DNA of 64,000 nt from Ideonella alba (GTDB lineage: Bacteria > Pseudomonadota > Gammaproteobacteria > Burkholderiales > Burkholderiaceae_C), in contig NZ_JAGQDF010000011.1 of NCBI RefSeq assembly GCF_018069875.1, positions 62,001 to 126,000 on the forward strand, read 5' to 3'. Below are positions 60,916-64,000 of this stretch, piece by piece (the stretch's first letter is position 1; each line of letters opens with the position of its first letter). A program made the translations under genes and the position numbers. The notes under the pieces were generated by a model. It did no database searches and had not been told where the DNA came from. It was given only the letters and a program-made list of their open reading frames with translations.

Positions 60916-63231
60916 ATGAGTCTGTTCGACCAGCTGAAGAACCGATGGCCCCGCCGTTCTGACGCCGCTGCGGCCGACGCGCAGGCCGCGCCGCGCGACA
61001 CCGCCAGCGACTCGGACGTCGAGGCCCTGCTCAGCGAGATCGACCAGCGCCTGGCTGCGCAATCGCAGGCGCAGCCGCTGGGCGATGGGACGGCCACCAG
61101 CGCCGCCGCGCCGCTGGAGGCGCTGCCCTCGCGCCTGGCCGACGGCCCGGATGGCCCGGACGGCCCGGCCACCCAGGCCGCGCTGCCGCTGATCGGCCAC
61201 CAGTCGGCGGCGCAGCAGCAGCGCGTGCTGTTCACCCTGATCGCGGTGGGTGCCGTGGTGTTCGCGCTGACCGCGGTGCTGGCGCTGGGCGCCTCGGGCC
61301 GCCAGGCCAAGCAGCTGGGCACCACCGGCCAGGTGCTGATGCAGTCGCAGCGGCTGGCCAAGTCGGTGTCGCAGGCGCTGGTGGGCGCGGCCTCGGCCTT
61401 CCCCGAGGTGCGCGAGAGCTCGCAGGTGCTGGCCGCCGGTGTGCGTGGCCTGGCCAATGGCAATGAGCAGGTCGAGTCGGTCGACGGCGCCGCCGCCGAG
61501 GGCGTGACCGAGCTGCTGCCGCTGGTCGAGCGTGCCGAGAAGAACGCCACCGTCGTGCTGGGACAGCAGGCCACGCTGACCCAGGTCGGCCAGGCGCTGC
61601 GCACGATCAACCGCCAGTCGTCGGACATGCTGGAGCTGGCCGAGACGGTCTCCTCGCTGAAGCTGCAGTCCAATGCCACGCCGGCCGAGCTGTCGGGCGT
61701 GGGTCAGCTGGTGATGCTGACGCAGCGCATCGGCAAGTCCGCCAACGAATTCCTCACGCTCGAAGGCGTCAGCCCCGAGGCGGTGTTCCTGCTGGGCAAG
61801 GACCTGATCACCTTCCGCGAGATCGCCGACGGCCTGCTCAAGGGCAGCGTCGACCTGCGCCTGCCCGGCACCAAGGACGCGGCCACGCGCGAGCGGCTGG
61901 AGCAGCTGATCGCCCAGTACGAGCAGACCCGCACGCAGGCCAGCTCGATCCTGGGCAACCTGCAGGGCCTGGTGTCGGCGCGCGAGGCGCAGTCGGCCAT
62001 CGTCGGCGACAGCGAGAAGCTGCGCACCGGCCTGGAGGCCGTGCAGTCGGCGCTGGAATCGCAGGGCGGCCTGCGCGGCCTGCATGTGCTGCTGCTGGTG
62101 GTGTCGCTGGCGGCGATGCTGGCCGGCGGTGTCGGCATCCTGCGCCTGTATGTGCGCGAACAGGCCCAGCGTGCGGTGCAGGCCGAGCAGCAGCGCCTGG
62201 CGGCCGAGGAGCAGGAACGCGAGGCCAAGCGTGTCAACGACGCCAACCAGGCGGCGATTCTGCGGCTGATGAACGAGCTGCAGTCGGTGGCCGAGGGCGA
62301 CCTGACCCAGCAGGCCACCGTGACCGAGGACATCACCGGCGCGATCGCCGACTCGGTGAACTACACGGTGGAGGAACTGCGCAACCTGGTGGCCCAGGTG
62401 CAGGGCACGACCGAGCGGGTGGCGCAGACCACGCAGCAGGTCGAGTCCACCTCGACCGAGCTGCTGGCGGCCTCGTCCGAGCAGCTGCGCGAGATCCGCG
62501 AGACCGGCGAGTCGGTGCTGCAGATGGCGGCGCGCATCAACCAGGTGTCGGCCGAGGCGCAGCAGACGGTGGACGTGGCGCGCCAGTCGCTGGAAGCCGC
62601 GCTCAACGGCCGCCAGGCGGTGCAGGACACGATCGGCGGCATGAACGCGATCCGCGAGCAGATCCAGGAGACCTCCAAGCGCATCAAGCGGCTGGGCGAG
62701 TCCTCGCAGGAGATCGGCGAAATCACCGAGCTGATCTCGGACATCACCGAGCAGACCAACGTGCTGGCGCTCAACGCCGCCATCCAGGCGGCCTCGGCCG
62801 GTGAAGCCGGCCGCGGCTTCTCGGTGGTGGCCGAGGAAGTGCAGCGGCTGGCCGAACGCTCGGCCGACGCGACGCGGCAGATCGCGGCGCTGGTGAAGAC
62901 GATTCAGACCGACACCCAGGACGCGGTGGCGGCCATGGAACACTCGACGCAGGGCGTGGTGCGCGGGGCCTCGCTGTCCGACGCCGCCGGCTCGGCGCTG
63001 GCCGACATCGACCGCGTGACGCGCGAACTCTCCAGCCTGATCGGCCGCATCTCCGAGCAGGCCCGCCGCGAGGCCGAGAGCGCCAACGTGGTGGCAGTCA
63101 ACATCCAGCACATCTTCGCCGTGACCGAGCAGACCGGCGAGGGCACGCGCTCCACCGCCCAGATGGTGCACGAGCTCTCGCGCAGCGCGCGCGAGCTGCG
63201 CCAGTCGGTCGACCGCTTCAAGATCGCCTGA
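60916..63231 (+). CDS. pilJ: Type IV pilus methyl-accepting chemotaxis protein PilJ
   Basis: A 771-residue receptor for the Pil-Chp system. A cytosolic N-terminal part (about 1-95, rich in Ala, Asp and Gln) precedes the first transmembrane segment ([22 protein letters not shown]). A periplasmic region with PilJ-type repeats follows, then a second segment ([19 protein letters not shown]) and a coiled signalling domain. The hairpin tip is [41 protein letters not shown]. The N-terminal extension is longer than in Pseudomonas PilJ (about 680). The start is at 60916, just after pilI. Confidence 0.92.
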   Translation: MSLFDQLKNRWPRRSDAAAADAQAAPRDTASDSDVEALLSEIDQRLAAQSQAQPLGDGTATSAAAPLEALPSRLADGPDGPDGPATQAALPLIGHQSAAQQQRVLFTLIAVGAVVFALTAVLALGASGRQAKQLGTTGQVLMQSQRLAKSVSQALVGAASAFPEVRESSQVLAAGVRGLANGNEQVESVDGAAAEGVTELLPLVERAEKNATVVLGQQATLTQVGQALRTINRQSSDMLELAETVSSLKLQSNATPAELSGVGQLVMLTQRIGKSANEFLTLEGVSPEAVFLLGKDLITFREIADGLLKGSVDLRLPGTKDAATRERLEQLIAQYEQTRTQASSILGNLQGLVSAREAQSAIVGDSEKLRTGLEAVQSALESQGGLRGLHVLLLVVSLAAMLAGGVGILRLYVREQAQRAVQAEQQRLAAEEQEREAKRVNDANQAAILRLMNELQSVAEGDLTQQATVTEDITGAIADSVNYTVEELRNLVAQVQGTTERVAQTTQQVESTSTELLAASSEQLREIRETGESVLQMAARINQVSAEAQQTVDVARQSLEAALNGRQAVQDTIGGMNAIREQIQETSKRIKRLGESSQEIGEITELISDITEQTNVLALNAAIQAASAGEAGRGFSVVAEEVQRLAERSADATRQIAALVKTIQTDTQDAVAAMEHSTQGVVRGASLSDAAGSALADIDRVTRELSSLIGRISEQARREAESANVVAVNIQHIFAVTEQTGEGTRSTAQMVHELSRSARELRQSVDRFKIA

Positions 63232-63243
63232 CGAGCGCGCCGC

Positions 63244-64000
63244 ATGCACGACCCGGCCCTGACCCCGGACACCCCGCCCGCCGACGGCGACCTGACCGCG
63301 CTGGCCTGGGTGCTGGACGAGCTGCGGCGCAGCCTGGACACCACCCACAAGGCGCTGCGCCGGCTGCTGCGCGACCAGGATCTGCGCGGCGGCAGCCAGG
63401 GCGAAGGCCTGGTCGCCACGCCCGCGCTGCAGCAGGCGCGCAGCCTGGTGCACCAGGGCTGCGGCGTGCTGTCGATGATCGGCCAGCCGGTGGCGGCCAC
63501 CTGCCTGTCGGCCAGCGAGCAGCTGCTGCAGCGTCTGGGGGCCGAGGGCTCGGCCTTGCAGGCCGACCAGGTGGCGGCGCTGGAGCGCCTGTCCTTCGCG
63601 CTGCTGGACTACCTGGGGCGGCGGCTCAACGGCCAGGAGGTGTCCTCGCTGGCGCTGTTCCCGGTCTACCGCACGGTCATGGGCATGGCCGGCGCCGAGC
63701 GCATCCATCCCGCCGACTTGTGGCAGGCGCCGGCGGCCGAGTCCCTGGCCGGTCTGGCGGCCGATGCCGCGCCGCTGCTGGCCGACGACCCGCGCGTGGG
63801 TGCCGCGATCGAGGGCTCGCTGCTGCCGGCGATGCGCGGCCAGGTCGACGCCCAGGCCCGGCTGAGCCGCATCTTCGCCGGCATGGCCAGTGGTGCGCCG
63901 GATGCCAGCCACGCGGTGCTGTGGCGCCTGGCCAGCGCCTTCTACGAGGCCCAGGCCTGGCGCCTGCTGAACCCGGACGTGCATGTGCAGCGCCTGGGCT
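63244..64000 (+). CDS. chpA: Chemotaxis histidine kinase ChpA/PilL, N-terminal part (truncated by window)
   Basis: The gene begins at ATG 63244 and runs off the right edge after 252 codons. The visible part is helical (LTALAWVLDELRRSLDTTHKALRRLLRDQD, then ALQQARSLVHQGCGVLSMIG), matching the N-terminal helical region that precedes the Hpt domains of ChpA/PilL. It lies 12 nt after pilJ, as in other pil-chp operons. The kinase, CheW-like and receiver domains must lie beyond the window. Confidence 0.85.
   Translation, partial: MHDPALTPDTPPADGDLTALAWVLDELRRSLDTTHKALRRLLRDQDLRGGSQGEGLVATPALQQARSLVHQGCGVLSMIGQPVAATCLSASEQLLQRLGAEGSALQADQVAALERLSFALLDYLGRRLNGQEVSSLALFPVYRTVMGMAGAERIHPADLWQAPAAESLAGLAADAAPLLADDPRVGAAIEGSLLPAMRGQVDAQARLSRIFAGMASGAPDASHAVLWRLASAFYEAQAWRLLNPDVHVQRLG

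Noticed and set aside
60343-63984. A 1213-codon open frame on the minus strand opposite pilI, pilJ and chpA
   Set aside because: It is the antisense of well-supported chemotaxis genes. Its product is a low-complexity Arg/Leu/Gln/His sequence with no domain, a usual by-product of high GC.

Overview
The window is high-GC and densely coded. It looks like the chromosome of a denitrifying betaproteobacterium of the order Burkholderiales, probably near the Rubrivivax/Leptothrix/Roseateles group. I infer this from the nirS cluster organisation, the HpaG-to-HpaI pathway, the Pil-Chp chemotaxis genes, a rubredoxin/thiD/hemL neighbourhood, and GC-rich hairpin repeats of the kind common in that order. 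I see no tRNA, rRNA, insertion sequence or CRISPR array.

Layout. 1-459 is the tail of a hybrid sensor kinase. 764-8578 is a cytochrome cd1 nitrite reductase and heme d1 locus. nirS, nirM, nirC, nirF, a fused nirDL, nirG, nirH and nirJ run leftward and nirE runs rightward; an FNR/DNR-like palindrome lies between nirS and nirE. 8597-11063 holds small membrane proteins, a nitroreductase and a TerC-like protein. 11134-13468 is an electron-transfer set: a NapC/NirT tetraheme cytochrome, a soluble cytochrome c and a fused single-heme porin resembling Cyc2. A two-component system (13487-15560) follows. 15597-24498 is a cluster typical of light or singlet-oxygen response: a MerR-type regulator with both cobalamin-photoreceptor motifs drives, divergently, an FAD oxidoreductase, DUF1365, a cyclopropane-fatty-acid-synthase-like enzyme, a chalcone-isomerase-like protein, an MFS permease, DUF3833, an SDR, an NTF2-like protein and a Cho nuclease.

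24563-35145 contains a diguanylate cyclase, a D-threonine aldolase/DSD1-type enzyme, a 548-residue protein built of about 24 tandem 18-residue beta-solenoid repeats, a DUF2145 pair, a large winged-helix regulator, a glyoxalase-fold protein, a WYL regulator with a probable operator, and a universal stress protein. 35264-39906 is a class V aminotransferase followed by a nickel module: NikR, a palindromic NikR-type site, a NiCoT permease and a TonB-dependent receptor. 40618-43023 is a copper-related set: a Csp four-helix protein, a PCu(A)C-like protein without its copper ligands, an outer-membrane barrel and DUF2946. 43091-51706 is the homoprotocatechuate meta-cleavage operon (hpaR; hpaG, E, D, F, H, a class II aldolase, a PanE-like reductase, hpaI), split between hpaE and hpaD by two nested inverted-repeat elements.

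51700-59413 holds a HAF-repeat secreted protein, an SDR reductase, a YqiA esterase, mpl, a sugar-phosphate mutarotase, hemL, a thiD-like kinase and rubredoxin. 59487-64000 is the type IV pilus chemosensory operon pilG-pilH-pilI-pilJ-chpA, with chpA cut by the window edge.

The observations I rate highest are the 18-residue repeat protein, the Cyc2-like cytochrome-porin module, the paired cruciform elements with compensatory changes inside the hpa operon, the hairpin repeat inserted in frame in nirJ, and the cobalamin-photoreceptor operon.
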